Assembly (NCBI GenBank): GCA_954871525.1
Contig: OX940868.1
Coordinates: forward strand, 9,228,056-9,292,055
Reading direction: 5' to 3'
Origin: Parietaria judaica
Taxonomy: Eukaryota > Streptophyta > Magnoliopsida > Rosales > Urticaceae
DNA: 64,000 nt
The translations under genes were made by a program, and so were the position numbers. The notes under the pieces were generated by a model. It made no database searches. It was not told where the DNA came from and saw only the letters and a list, made by a program, of their open reading frames with translations. Of the stretch, positions 1 to 11,600 are shown piece after piece. Every line of letters begins with the position of its first letter. Position 1 is the stretch's first letter.

Positions 1-2755
1 CTTCTTCTTCCCTCGGATTCGGCATAGCCTTCTTCAGATTATTCATCCTTGTCTTCGTCTCTGTCTACCAGATCGGATCCAATCAAAGCTGTTCGTCCCC
101 CTTCTCGACGTTCCCGGAGGGTGGCTCTTCACTTGGTGTTCACTATTATAGGGTCTTGGCACTAACAATGGCACAGACTTTCACTTCGACTTAGTCCTCA
201 GCTCGTGAATCTGGCTATCTAAATATATCCGGATTCCTTTCTGATGCGCCTTATGTTTCCAAAAGGTAAGACTTTCCCCTTCCTTTCTAGGTACGTGGGT
301 GTTAGCCTGCCGGATATAATATAACTCAATCGATGCGGTTCGTCCCCTTCCTCCAGCCAGCCCTTCCAGCGCTTCTGGATGACCCTTCGTACCCGTATTC
401 AGAATTCTACCTCCGCTCCTTCTCCGAAAGCTTTACGAATCAGACAGGGCAATTCCTTACTTTCACTTCATAATCTGGTACTTCACCTGGGGTTAGGCTT
501 TTCAACTGGGCCAAGGGGAGAATGAAAACTTTCACTTCGGAAGGAGGAATGGCAAGTAGAGTTCCCACTGCAGCAGTTTCCGAATCAGGGATGTTAAATT
601 ACTTTTGTCTCAGAATTAGACCCATTAGTTACCCTTTTTGGAATAGTTGGGGCAGAAATGTAATAAATAATAGGCTGCTCGATCTGCTGTTCCGGCAAGC
701 TGCCCTTTCGCTCGTTCCCTTGGGGCTTTTGGGGGCCAACCTGTTCCATATGAGCAGCAGGAGCATAGGCCCCCCGTGTTCGCAAACTCTCATGTAAGGG
801 ACCTACTTTCCTTCACACTATACCTTCCGGAGTGCTTATGGAATATCCTGTTGAGTGGGTTTGATGCTAATAAAACAGGAAGGAGCCCAGCAGCTCCCCT
901 TTTTCGGGATAAAGTAACGAAATATGGTAGGAATTTCTCTATATATGTAAAAAACAGAAGTGAAAACGAAAGAGTTGGTGTCGCACGTACTGATAACTCT
1001 ATCCCGCGCTGAAAGCGAGAGGGACGGACGAAACTATGCTTCACCCACTTTAGTCTTTAGTGGTTGAACAGCTGAAAGCTAACTTCAACTTATCCTTCTG
1101 ATTGACTGCTGTTTTCATGCTTGTTTTTGAGACAGGGGCTGCTATTCTTATATTTTATATTCGAGTTACCCTGTGCGCTAGTTGACTATCAAATATTGGC
1201 CGACCGACGGATGGGCTCCCTTAAGGGCGGAGCTCACCAACTGGGTGGCGTGGAAGGGGGATATTTAGCTATGTCCGGGTAGAGCTGCTCCTGCTCAGTT
1301 GCCACGGGATATCCACATTTATCCCCTAGAGCTTCTGTTCATTCCTCCCCCCATCGGTTGAGTGTTTTCATTCCCCCGGGCCTTATTGGAAAGTCGGGGC
1401 TTCCCCTCCTTTTTCCGAGGAAACTACCCTTGCCATAGCTACCCCCAGCCAAAAGGCCATAGATAGGCTTTTGGCCCTAAAGCTACGGTTAAGGCCCCAG
1501 CCAATTCTGAATCTGAATAAAAAAACAGTTGAACTAGAGTTTTACCCTACTTGTATGAGTGGGGCTCGCGCTATAAATTGAATTAATTGTCCAACCGCAC
1601 CTAAGATGACTGAGAACAGGAACTACCCGATCAAAGAGTCTTCCTTCTGCGCCTGGGCCTTCCCTTAAGATGAGAACAAGAGGGGTGAGCTTCACCTGAA
1701 ATTATTTCCTAGGATTGAGGTTGATTGGCTTGTTCAAGGCAAGGCTCGACGTAGTTGAGTTGTTATGGGTAATATCCTATCTAAGATTGAGGCTAAGCTC
1801 CTGTTCTGGCTCGGTCTTTAACCCATTTAAGGTTAGCTTTGGTATTTAGCCATTGAGGAGAGAGGGGTATATTAAAATTTTCGGTTTAGTGAGAATAGCT
1901 CTAGTCTGAGAGCTTAAGCGAAAAGTGAAAAGTATGGGCGGGCAAGTTTAGGCAAAACTCAATATCACATTAGGAAGTGCAGTAGTTAGCGGGCTCCTTT
2001 CACTTTTATGTTGATGGATAGGCGGACTTCACTCCCATTGATAGCATGGGATATGATCACAAGAGCTGTTTCAATCGGGTTCACATCATCGGGTATGATC
2101 ACTGCTAGCAATCCAGTTAGTTAGGTCTCTCTTATACAGTCTTAGATAATATCTAATCTGATCAGATAACGGAATTCAATTAAACCCGTTGAACTGTTCT
2201 CTTAGAGAAGTTCATATTCATATATCCCGCTGACTGGCTTATAGATTAGAGGTTGACTCAGGAGCTTCCTAGTATAATGTCTACTAGGATAGATTACTCA
2301 TATAGCGCGTCTTCCTATAATGAGCTTAAAAAGATCCCAGGTTACTCCTAAAAACAAGGCTTAGGAGGGTTGCTGACTACTAAAGGGTAGCTTGCTTACG
2401 CACCAGGGATTTTAGGATTAGCTGGTGACTCTAGAAAGGGTTTAATAAATAGAGGCTGACTTGCTCGCAAAAGGGTACAACGCTGGTAGGCTATATAGGG
2501 ATTTACAGATACAAAGGTTGGATAAGGTTAGCTTACTCCTCTCCTACTCTAGCATTTGGATACAGAGAACGACTATCCCGCTGGATCTTCTGTTGATGCT
2601 TAAAGGCTGGGTGGGCTATAGGCGGACTACATAACCTTACGAGTGATTAGCTTAAACTTGGGACTGATAGCCATACTCTAAAAGCTTGCACCAGGTCTCT
2701 CACTATACCCCGGGATTCTCTAGCTCTTGCACGCTTACTTTATCCTATGGTATTG
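1..2755. other. Probable organelle-derived (mitochondrial-type) insertion
   Basis: This block is visibly richer in G and C than the DNA after about 2,760, lacks the A/T homopolymers of the rest of the window, and shows no LTR, TIR or exon structure. At 2,740-2,800 the sequence switches abruptly to A/T-rich DNA. Mixed-composition, gene-poor sequence of this kind is typical of plant mitochondrial intergenic DNA transferred to the nucleus, which is the inference here. Short open frames at 522-797 (+) and 594-1,044 (-) overlap on both strands and match no organelle gene I recognise. The left edge lies outside the window. Confidence 0.42.
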
Positions 2756-4227
2756 AGAAAAAATAAGGTATTGAGAAAAAAGTGAACCTCCAAAGTGTCT
2801 CGACAATTTGGCATAAAGTAAAAACCAATCCATTGAGAATTATAATTTTTTATAGAATTTTGATTTATTTTTATTCTTTTTCTTATCGAGTATTTTCATA
2901 AAAGTTAGTGTAACTTAATCATAAAAAAATCTTTAAGATCACGTAACTTACAAATATATACTAAAAAGACCAGGAAAAAATCTCTACAATCTTTTGGGTG
3001 ACACTTTTTTTTGAAAGAAAAAAAAAGTTTCACCAAAAAATTAATTAATGCATGCATGCACAATTATTTGAAGGTTATAGACTATACATCTTCTCCCATT
3101 AAAGAAACGAATATATTAATGTCGTATTATTAGTTTCCTTCTTGGAGCGCGTTCGATGGTATATGGATTGCAAATGACAGTCAGCGTTCTATATTTCGTC
3201 CGTCTTTGTTGGCGATACGCCATCCCCCGCTGCAAATACGAATGTTGGCTTTCTATATTTAATTGTTTTTTTTTTGGCAGTCTCTTCTGATCGACGTTTC
3301 TTTTCCAGTGAAATTATTTTCCTCAAGCTTTGGCTTGAATTTCGCTTCATTAGTTATGTTTTTGTGTTACCCATTTTCAATAGATTTTTTTTTTCTCAGT
3401 GTTTTTGGTTTAATTTTTGGGCAGTTACGATTTCTAACTTTCAAGGATAATGCTTCGCCGTCCTCTATAGGAAGAGAGTTCAAAGATAACAATTTGGTGC
3501 ATAGCCAAGTTATACGGTGAGTTTCTCTTTCCAAATCTTTTATTTATTTATAAAAATCATAAAATAATAAAAATATTTTTGTGTACGTCGAAATAATATT
3601 AGAATAAGTTATTTTTGTTCATGACAAATATGATAAATGTACTATTGCATAAAACATCATTTGCAATAAAAGATTGATTGACAATCAAAGTCTTTCGTCC
3701 GTCTCTAATCAATGCTCATGTTCAGTCAAATGAACGTGGATAAGATTAGAGAGCTTATAAATAATCTATTTGATATGTATTCTAAGCTATTAAAAAAAGG
3801 GAATCGACGTGAAATAAATAAAAGAAAAAAAATATAATCTTCATTTTTTTTTTATATGTGTGAGTTTTGATCTTATATTACAAATTTGATAAATACATAA
3901 ACATAAATACTGCGCAAGTTATTTTTTCTACCTTTTTTTTCTTCTTCATTTTATTCATTTTTCTATTAGTAGAAAATATACGGAATTGTGGCATTAATAT
4001 TAAATAATGATTAAAACAATTATAACATTTTTACTACAAATTTGTTGAAAGTCATTTGATTGAGTTTACTGTAGATTCGATTGTGCCTAACAATTTTTTT
4101 AGGTCAACTTGTGTTAAAAAAAATATATTTTGGTAATATTTATTTCTATAGTTCTGTAAATTCTTTCATTTATTTCTATAAGTTGACAAAACATGATCTA
4201 TCTTAATAAGAGGTATTCATCGTAGTG

Positions 4228-4228
<1 letters not shown>
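2756..4228. other. AT-rich intergenic DNA, nothing recognised
   Basis: A/T-rich sequence with many homopolymers. No gene, tRNA or element ends were recognised. A short GC-richer patch at 3,140-3,250 has no identifiable coding content. Confidence 0.6.

Positions 4229-4265
<37 letters not shown>
4229..4265. repeat. (TA)n microsatellite
   Basis: Uninterrupted TA dinucleotide run of about 18 units. Confidence 0.95.
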
Positions 4266-4267
<2 letters not shown>

Positions 4268-4439
4268 TGAAAATTGCATTTGTCATGATTTTATCTCATG
4301 TATATCGATTAATTTTCGAGCTATACGAATATGTTAGAAATAGAATCATAATTCACGATTTGAATATGCAATTAAAGTAGCTATAATAAGGACAAGCTTG
4401 GATGATATTATAACCATACTGTTAGTGTTGCGCTATTGA

Positions 4440-4979
4440 CATGGCCGGTTATGAGTTTTTGGTGGCCTTAAAGCGATTTTTTTTGGGGGCATTCAATGAA
4501 TAATTTATCGATTTTTTATGCAAATTATAATAATTGATAGTTGGAGAAAAAAATGTTGAACTTTAAATTTTCTGCCTGCTTATACGTTTATTTTGGGACA
4601 TGAATTTATAACAAATTGATACAATGAAGAAAAAAAAAAGAGTCGCAGAAACACACTTTAGTCTCAAGTTTTTTTTTTTTTTTTAACTTGGGAGGAAGGA
4701 AGAAACAAATTTTAAGTATGTAAAATAATTAAAACGGTTAAAAAAACACGAAGATAAATAGAGAACCTCTCAATCAGCAAAGAAAAACAAGAGGGCTTAC
4801 TAGCAAACAAGAAATTTAAAAACATTAATAACACTTCACTCTACAAAGGATATGCGACAAAAAAAAAAAAAAAGTCTCTAAAGGCCTACCATAACAACAA
4901 AAAATGGGCCCCTGATTTCATCAATTATTTTTGGGCCTAAGGCCTGCGCCTAGTTGGACTTAGCCCAAAACCGGCCCTG
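4440..4979. mobile_element. Non-autonomous hAT-like DNA transposon
   Basis: The element is about 540 bp and is flanked by a perfect 8-bp direct duplication GCTATTGA at 4,432-4,439 and 4,980-4,987. It begins CATGGCCGGTTATGAG and its other end, read in reverse complement, is CAGGGCCGGTTTTGGG, giving an imperfect terminal inverted repeat. An 8-bp duplication with CA(G)GG-type termini is the signature of the hAT superfamily. No transposase frame is present inside; the interior is A/T-rich, so it would depend on a transposase elsewhere. Confidence 0.78.
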
Positions 4980-4987
4980 GCTATTGA

Positions 4988-6110
4988 ATATGAAAAATTC
5001 TTATTTATTTTTAGGGTAATTTTAAAAATGCCCATTTTGTGTCAAATGTTTAAGAAAAATGTCCACTGTGTGTATTTTTTACTCTCACGCATGGGCATTT
5101 TTCTTAAACCTTTGACACATAATGGACATTTCTTACAATTTCTATATTTTTAATAGTGAATGTCACATCTTATTTTCGTTAAAATTTTATCAAAGATAGA
5201 TATATTTATTTAAATTATAAACTACGTTTTTACCACCATGCAAAGCGCGGGCAATCCACTAGTGCTACGTAATTGGGCTAAAAATTAACGTGGACATTGA
5301 GTTGAGCTATTGATATTGATCACTTGGCTATTAACAATTATCACTTAATAAAATTTGAAACATAAGCCCGACAATTTATTTTAACATTTAGTACTATTAT
5401 CACGATTAAATTAATTAAAAAATATTCCAAAAAAGAAATAAAAATACAACAGTTCAATACTACACCATATTTTTCCTAAAATATATAATACTTGCAGATC
5501 GAGTTGAATAAGAAATCTCAACCTGTTACAAGGCATACCAATTGATTACTTGTTAGGTTTTCTGACTAAGTAGCTCTTTCAAAATTATAAGTTAATAAAT
5601 ATATTAAAGTTTAACTTAATCGTGGTCATAATGTACTCAAGCTTAATTTTATTGCTTTTTAATTCATTCCATCTATCTTTCCTTGCAGCGTTGAATGTCA
5701 CTAAACTTAAATACTTTATCGCTAAAATCTTTTTCCTTCAAATCATCTTCTTTTTCTTTTTGAGATCTTTGAAAGTAAAAAAACCCTAGTAACATGATAT
5801 CATTCTTTGATCCATCCATGACAGAGGAACCATCATCACCGGTGGCGGCGACAACATCATCGCAACAGCCTTCGTCATTGTCCGTGACACCACTAAGGAA
5901 CTCTATGATTCGAAAATGAATAAGAACACAAAATAATTGAAACCACAATGAATTTGAACTTGGATACACCAAAGCTACAATAAAGTTGAACTTAGAAAAT
6001 ATGCCATTGAAAATATAACTTAAATCTATGCCGCCGTAGCTCAATATAACTTTGATATATACCACTATTAACCTTTTATTAAATTAAATATGATGTCTTT
6101 GTATTAAATA
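4988..6110. other. AT-rich intergenic DNA with a hairpin repeat
   Basis: No gene was recognised. It contains the inverted repeat at 5,028-5,129 (listed separately). A Helitron-like 3' end may lie near 5,236-5,263 (a GCGCGGG motif followed by CTAG), but no matching 5' end was seen. Confidence 0.5.
5028..5129. repeat. Short inverted-repeat (foldback) element
   Basis: Two arms of about 39 bp are imperfect reverse complements. The left arm begins AATGCCCATTTTGTGTCAAA and the reverse complement of the right arm begins AATGTCCATTATGTGTCAAA. A loop of about 20-25 bp separates them. It looks like a foldback MITE or transposon end; the superfamily is not determinable because I could not establish a target duplication. 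Confidence 0.65.
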
Positions 6111-6118
6111 TTAAATAC

Positions 6119-7426
6119 CATGGTTTCGATTTTCGCGATAATCGAGCGATAATCGAGCGATTTATCGCTGAAAACCACTTCTCGGTAACTTATCTCCTCT
6201 AATCGTTATCTTTTTATACTTATCGCGATTTTTCGATTCGAAAAGCAAGTCACTTATCTCTCAAATTTATCAAGTATATTTTCTCGAAAAGCAAGCTACT
6301 TTTCGGTCAAAAACGATAAGTCAACTCTGGTATAAAATTTTCTTTTTTTTGCGGCAGAAGTTCCAACTTCTTTTAATTTTGAAATTTAAATGTATTTTTA
6401 GGGTTTTTTTTAGTAGATCTTTAGTATTTTGATGTTTAAATGTTGTATATGTATGAATCATGTCAATTTTTCACATTTTTATTCTATATTTGTAGTAGTT
6501 ACTTAGAAAGATATTAGGTTGAATGAAAGTTAAACTTTGAGTTTCATATTAGTTTAATTGTACATTTTACGTTTTGAATCAAATGTTGTTGAAATTGATT
6601 TTTTTAAAAGTATATGATGGAATATAGATGAATCAAGATGGTTTCTGTGATTTTTATTGATTTTTTGCAGATTTGGGTTAAATTTAAGGGTTTATGCAAA
6701 TTATTTCCAATTGCGACAAAAGTACCAATTTTCCTAAAAATAGTGAATTTGAGATATATTTTAATTTTTTTTTATGTAATTTCATTTTGTAACATTGTAT
6801 ATAATTAGGAAACTATTAGTTTGACATAATTATTTTTGTAATTGATGTCTTTCTGAATTATGACCTTATTGCGGCAAAAGTACATTTTTTTGGAAATTAG
6901 TTAAGTTAAGCTAGTTAGTCTATTTTTTTTATGTAAAATCATTTTATAACATTGTATATAACTTATAAAATGTGAGGTTGACATAATTATTTTTAATTCG
7001 ACGTTTTCCCGAATTGCAACCTTATTGCGGCAAAAGTAATTTTTTTTTTTAAAATTGGTTAAATTGAGCTAGTTCTTCGTTTTTTTTATGTAACTTCATT
7101 TTGTAACATTGTATATAATTTTGATACTGTGATTCTGACATAATTAGTTTTGTAATTTGACATTTTTCAATTATTAAGGAAAATATACATTTAGTATTTT
7201 ATGTTATAAAAAATATTTTATGTATGAAAATATATATGAAAATATTTTATAAGTTTTCCATCGATAAATATATCGATAAGCGATTAATCCATCGATAAGT
7301 TCGATAAGTTTCGGTAACGGCAAACGATAAATTTTATAGGTTTTCCATCGATAAATCCATCGGCAAACGATTACTCCGTCGATAACGGCAAACGATTTAT
7401 CGGCAAAAACGGCATTCAAATCCTTG
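6119..7426. mobile_element. Non-autonomous hAT-like element with CGATAA-rich ends
   Basis: About 1.3 kb bounded by a perfect 8-bp duplication TTAAATAC at 6,111-6,118 and 7,427-7,434. The left end is CATGGTTTCGATTTTCGC and the right end in reverse complement is CAAGGATTTGAATGCCG, sharing only the first few positions. Both subterminal zones (6,130-6,330 and 7,250-7,410) are packed with CGATAA/TTATCG words in both orientations, which are plausible transposase-binding repeats. The core is A/T-rich and itself repetitive (similar blocks starting GCGGCAAAAGTA near 6,870 and 7,030). No transposase frame survives. Confidence 0.7.
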
Positions 7427-7434
7427 TTAAATAC

Positions 7435-7890
7435 GTACATTGTGTATTAAATAAATGCAACGTGTATTTTCAACTTTGATGATGGTTCGTGTATTAAATA
7501 TTAAATATTACGTCTAACCCTACCAAACCACAATCGTGTATTTGATAAAAAATATCGTCTATTAAATATTTTCAACTTTTGACGATGTGAAGTTAGCTTG
7601 GATTCTTAAGAACTACGGTGGAGGAGTGTTAAATAGTTTGACCTCTTCTCGGCGCTCGACCTCCCTCCGGTTGTCGTGGAAGGAGTGTAGTTTCGTTTAA
7701 CAAATTAATGAAAAAAATCCTCCTTTACCTATATATATATATATATATATATTTTAATACATACATCTAGAATTAATCTTATTTGCTTCATGTAAAGTGA
7801 TTGAATTAAAGCCAAAGATTGGAACGAAGGAGTGCGATTAAAAAGGCTTAAATTGGGGTTTGTTTACTTACAAGGATTAAAACACAAACA
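7435..7890. other. Intergenic, probable HDC1 upstream region
   Basis: A/T-rich DNA with an (AT)n run at 7,731-7,752. It lies just upstream of the predicted transcript start of the HDC1 gene and probably includes its promoter; no clear TATA box could be assigned. Confidence 0.45.
7731..7752. repeat. (AT)n microsatellite
   Basis: Eleven AT units, about 140 bp upstream of the likely HDC1 leader. Confidence 0.9.
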
Positions 7891-7995
7891 CATCAACCAA
7901 ACCAAAGAAGAAGAGGAAATTGAAGCCACTCTCTCCAAAATCGTCCACTGAATCCCTCGATTCTCTTTCATGCATTCACTCGCACTTCACACCTA

Positions 7996-8650
7996 GTAAG
8001 CTCTCTTCTCTCTCTCTCTGCTTAGGGTTTTCCAAGCTTCTCTCTTTCGCCTTCCATCGCTTCTTCAATTCAACCCACTTGCGAGTTTCGCTTCTAATCA
8101 ATTCAACTCTTCTTTTCGAAACCAAAGTCGAACTCTTTATCGGAAGAAATCGAAATCGGAAACGAGACAATGATGAAGCTTGAAGTTTTTTTTTTTTTTT
8201 TCCCGATTGGTTGCAATGGCGAGATGAATGTCGATGAGTCTAGTGTAGAATGACGATTCTTTTGGTGGGCTCGATTGGGTGATGAGGGGAAGGGTTAGAG
8301 AGTTGGTGAGTGCTGTGTTCATTGTAATTTGGGTTTAGGGATTCATTTCAATTTTGAAGAACGATAATAAGTAAATTACACTAGGAGATTGGCAATCAAA
8401 CTACTCTTGAATCACACAAACCGAAGGATAAGAAAGTAGGCAACTTTCCCTTTTTCGTTCTCGAAACGGACACGAAAAAATTGGTGAACCTTCTTTTGCT
8501 CGGTTTGATTGGTGAACAAACCGAAGGATAAGAAAGTTAGTTATGTTGTTTTTAAGTTGGGTTTAGAGACTCAATGTCCTGATGGCAATTGGCTAATGAA
8601 ATCTATGCGTAGTTCTATGGAATTCATGTTTTTTCTTTTGGTTTGGTCCA
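7996..8650 (+). other. Predicted 5'-UTR intron of HDC1
   Basis: A GTAAGC donor at 7,996 followed by a CT-rich tract, and a TTTGGTCCAG acceptor ending at 8,650, would remove this segment and join a leader exon directly to the 15 nt before the start codon. Leader introns of this type are common in plant housekeeping genes. The segment also contains a direct repeat of about 22 bp (near 8,415 and 8,515). Inferred from splice consensus only. Confidence 0.45.
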
Positions 8651-8665
8651 GAGCGTGGAGACGAG

Positions 8666-11600
8666 ATGAGTGGTGCGGGCAAAAGGTCTCACGAAGAGAG
8701 CAGTCACTCTCACGCACATTCTCCTTCAACAAAATACACTCCTTCGCATGAAGATCCGCAGCCACCGTTGCCGCCGCCTCCATCGCCTCCTCCGGCGTTC
8801 CCTAAGCTCTCCTCCGACTACCGTCCCCTTCTGGCTTCTCCATATGATGTGGATTCAGCAAGAATAGCAAAGATTCCCCGCACGGAGCCACGCGATACTG
8901 ACCGTAGATCCCCCTTTCCCCCGGTCTATCGGACACCCTCTTCGTCAGTTGACCCACATTTGGAAAAACACGTTGCTTCAGATGATAGGTTGGAACCGAA
9001 GGATTCTAGGGATCACCGTTCCGAGACCCGAGACGCCAAGACCGAGGTCAGGGACTTGATCTCCGAGACGAGGAGAGATTCGATCTCTCTTACTGCCAAG
9101 GGGGGAGAGAAGGATTTGAGATCTGAGAGCAGAGGGGATGAGAGTAAGGAGGTGAAATATGATAGGGACGTTCATAATAGTGAGGCGAAGAGTGAAGCTG
9201 CCAAGGTAGAGAAGGATAGTTACAGTGTTTCAGGCAGTCATTTGAGTTGGAAAGACTCCAAAGAACACCACAGAGGGAAGAGATACTCCGATGCACCACC
9301 TGGCGCTGTGGATCCATGGATGTCACATGGACCCATGGATCATGTGGAAGCTCACGAAGCTGTTGGAGAGAACAGATTTGATGATAAATTCAAAGACAAG
9401 GATAGGAAGAGGAAAGATGGGAAGCACCGGGACTGGGACAAGGAAAGGGTTGACCGTAGGAGCAGTGTGCAAGTCGGTAACATCAGTTCCGAGTTTAAAG
9501 ATTCAGCCAAAGAAGAAAGAGATACTGAAAGGTGGGAACGGGAGAGGGAGAGGGAGAGGGAGAGGGAGAGGGAGAGGGAGAGGGAGAGGGAGAGAGAGAG
9601 GGAAAGGGAAAGGGAGAGGGAGAGGAAGGATCCTACGAAGGATAACAAGGAAAGAGTGAAAGAGCGGGAAAAAGAGCACACAACCCCGAAAAGAGACTCT
9701 TGGAATGTTGTAGAAAAGGATACAAACGACAAGGATTTGGGAGACATGGCGAACAGATTGCAAGAGCCGGACAACGTGGCATCGGATAAGAAAAGACCTG
9801 TTGATAAGGAACATAGAGAGAGGAGGAAAGAGCGAGAGGCTGATGGAGATGGAGATAGAGAGAGACCTGAGAAGCGGAGCAGGGGATTTGAGAAAGAAGC
9901 AGAAGACGGGTTCGCAGACTCAGACGTGGCAGTGGAGCGGGACAGAGACGTTTATAACAACGGAGTTCAACAACGTAAAAGGATGCAACGGTCAAGGGGC
10001 AGCCCGCAAATCTTGAATCGTGAGCCACGTTTTAGGGCTCCTACCCATGACAATGAAGGGTGCGTTCTACTTACCCTTTTTTGTTTGATTTCTTTCGCCG
10101 CTGATTACCTTGTCTGCTAATAATTAAATTTGGAATCTTGTCCCATCTTGTTATTTGCCATCTTGCTATATCCCTGTCATAAATCCATTTTGCCGTCCAA
10201 GTTGCATGCAGTTTTGTTTTTTGCTGTGACATTTGTGCATCAATTAATTTCATCATTTCGTTTATTTTGCAGATCTCAAGGTGAGCCAAGTCGTCTGATT
10301 CTCGGTTATTCTATTGTGCTGCAAAAGGGGTTGTGAGGGAGCTGAATAATGATGTGTAATGTAGTAATATTCTGAATAGATCACTAGTGGTAGGAAAGGA
10401 ATCTGAAATATCGTCATTTAGGGCTTTATATACGCTGTTCGGTACTAATAATACTGGCTAATTTTTTAATTCGACCTAGAGAGAGAATAAAAAAGATTAG
10501 AAACCAGTCAACTTATTGGTTTTTTTTTTTTTTTTTTTTTTGTAATTTATAATATCGGTTTCGATTGGAGTACATTGTAAGGTGTGTATTAGAATTTTAC
10601 CGTTCTAGACTCTTAAACGAATAGCTATCTGTAGCTTTCTACATTCTTGTTATTTGTGACAATGATGTACAATCTAGTAAGGAGCTTTTTTCTCATATTT
10701 AGTCGCTCAGCGAAAAGTTTGTTTTATCTTGATTGTTAAATGCTATTCAGTTTATACGCCTCTTAGAATTCTTTCCATCACAGGCAAAGCTGAAGTATCA
10801 TCGGTCGTCTATAAAGTTGGTGAATGCATGCAAGAGTTAGTAAAGTTGTGGAAGGATTACGAGGCATCTCAATCCGAAAAGAATGGTCAAAGCTCGAATA
10901 CGGGACCCACTCTTGAGATTCGGATACCCGCAGAGCATGTTACTGCCACAAATCGCCAAGTGAGATTTCAGTCACATCTATATGAATTCTAGTTAGCACG
11001 CAAATAAGCTCAACTTATATTAAATTGCTCTATGATTTACGCTAATGTATTCTAATACCATAATCTCATGAACTACTTTGGTTTCTCACTTATAAATCAG
11101 CCTGTTTGCCGAATGGATTAATTACCAAAAAATTCATCGTCGTTTTCAATTACCTTTGATGTCTATTGTCTTCAATCTCGGAAAATCATAATTCTCGGAT
11201 CGGCATCATTCTGTAGGTCAGAGGTGGCCAGCTATGGGGGACAGACATATATACAGATGACTCAGATCTTGTTGCTGGTAAGTCCTGTAATAAATTAAAT
11301 TATTTTCGAAGTGTATATAATATATGTGTGTTTGTGTGTCTCTCTTAGACGTATAATTGTGTGTCACGTGTCTGATTATTATAGCACATTTGAAAGTCTA
11401 ATCCCGTGTTTAATTCTTTGTTATTAAATGGCTTGTGAGTTGAAGGTTCAATATAATGATTTAGTAAAATGAAAATATTATGAATATTTAAAATCAATTC
11501 CAAAATAAATTGTTCATTTGCTAATAACAGTAGTCATTAAATAGCACAATAAGACTGAAAAACATTTATGAAAATTTTACATCATTACACGCTTCATTTC

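Noticed and set aside
522..1044. Overlapping short open frames on both strands in the left block as possible organelle genes
   Set aside because: They overlap each other and match no mitochondrial or plastid gene I can recognise; kept only as part of a putative organelle-derived block.
3263..3520. 85-codon Phe/Leu-rich frame
   Set aside because: Low-complexity translation of T-rich DNA with no supporting structure.
5236..5263. Possible Helitron 3' end (GCGCGGG...CTAG)
   Set aside because: No convincing hairpin and no matching 5' TC end; not enough to call an element.
5673..6065. 130-codon minus-strand frame
   Set aside because: No recognisable domain, low complexity, and no promoter or splice context.
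9352..9774. Minus-strand Ser-Leu repeat protein
   Set aside because: Antisense shadow of the Arg-Glu repeat in HDC1 exon 1.
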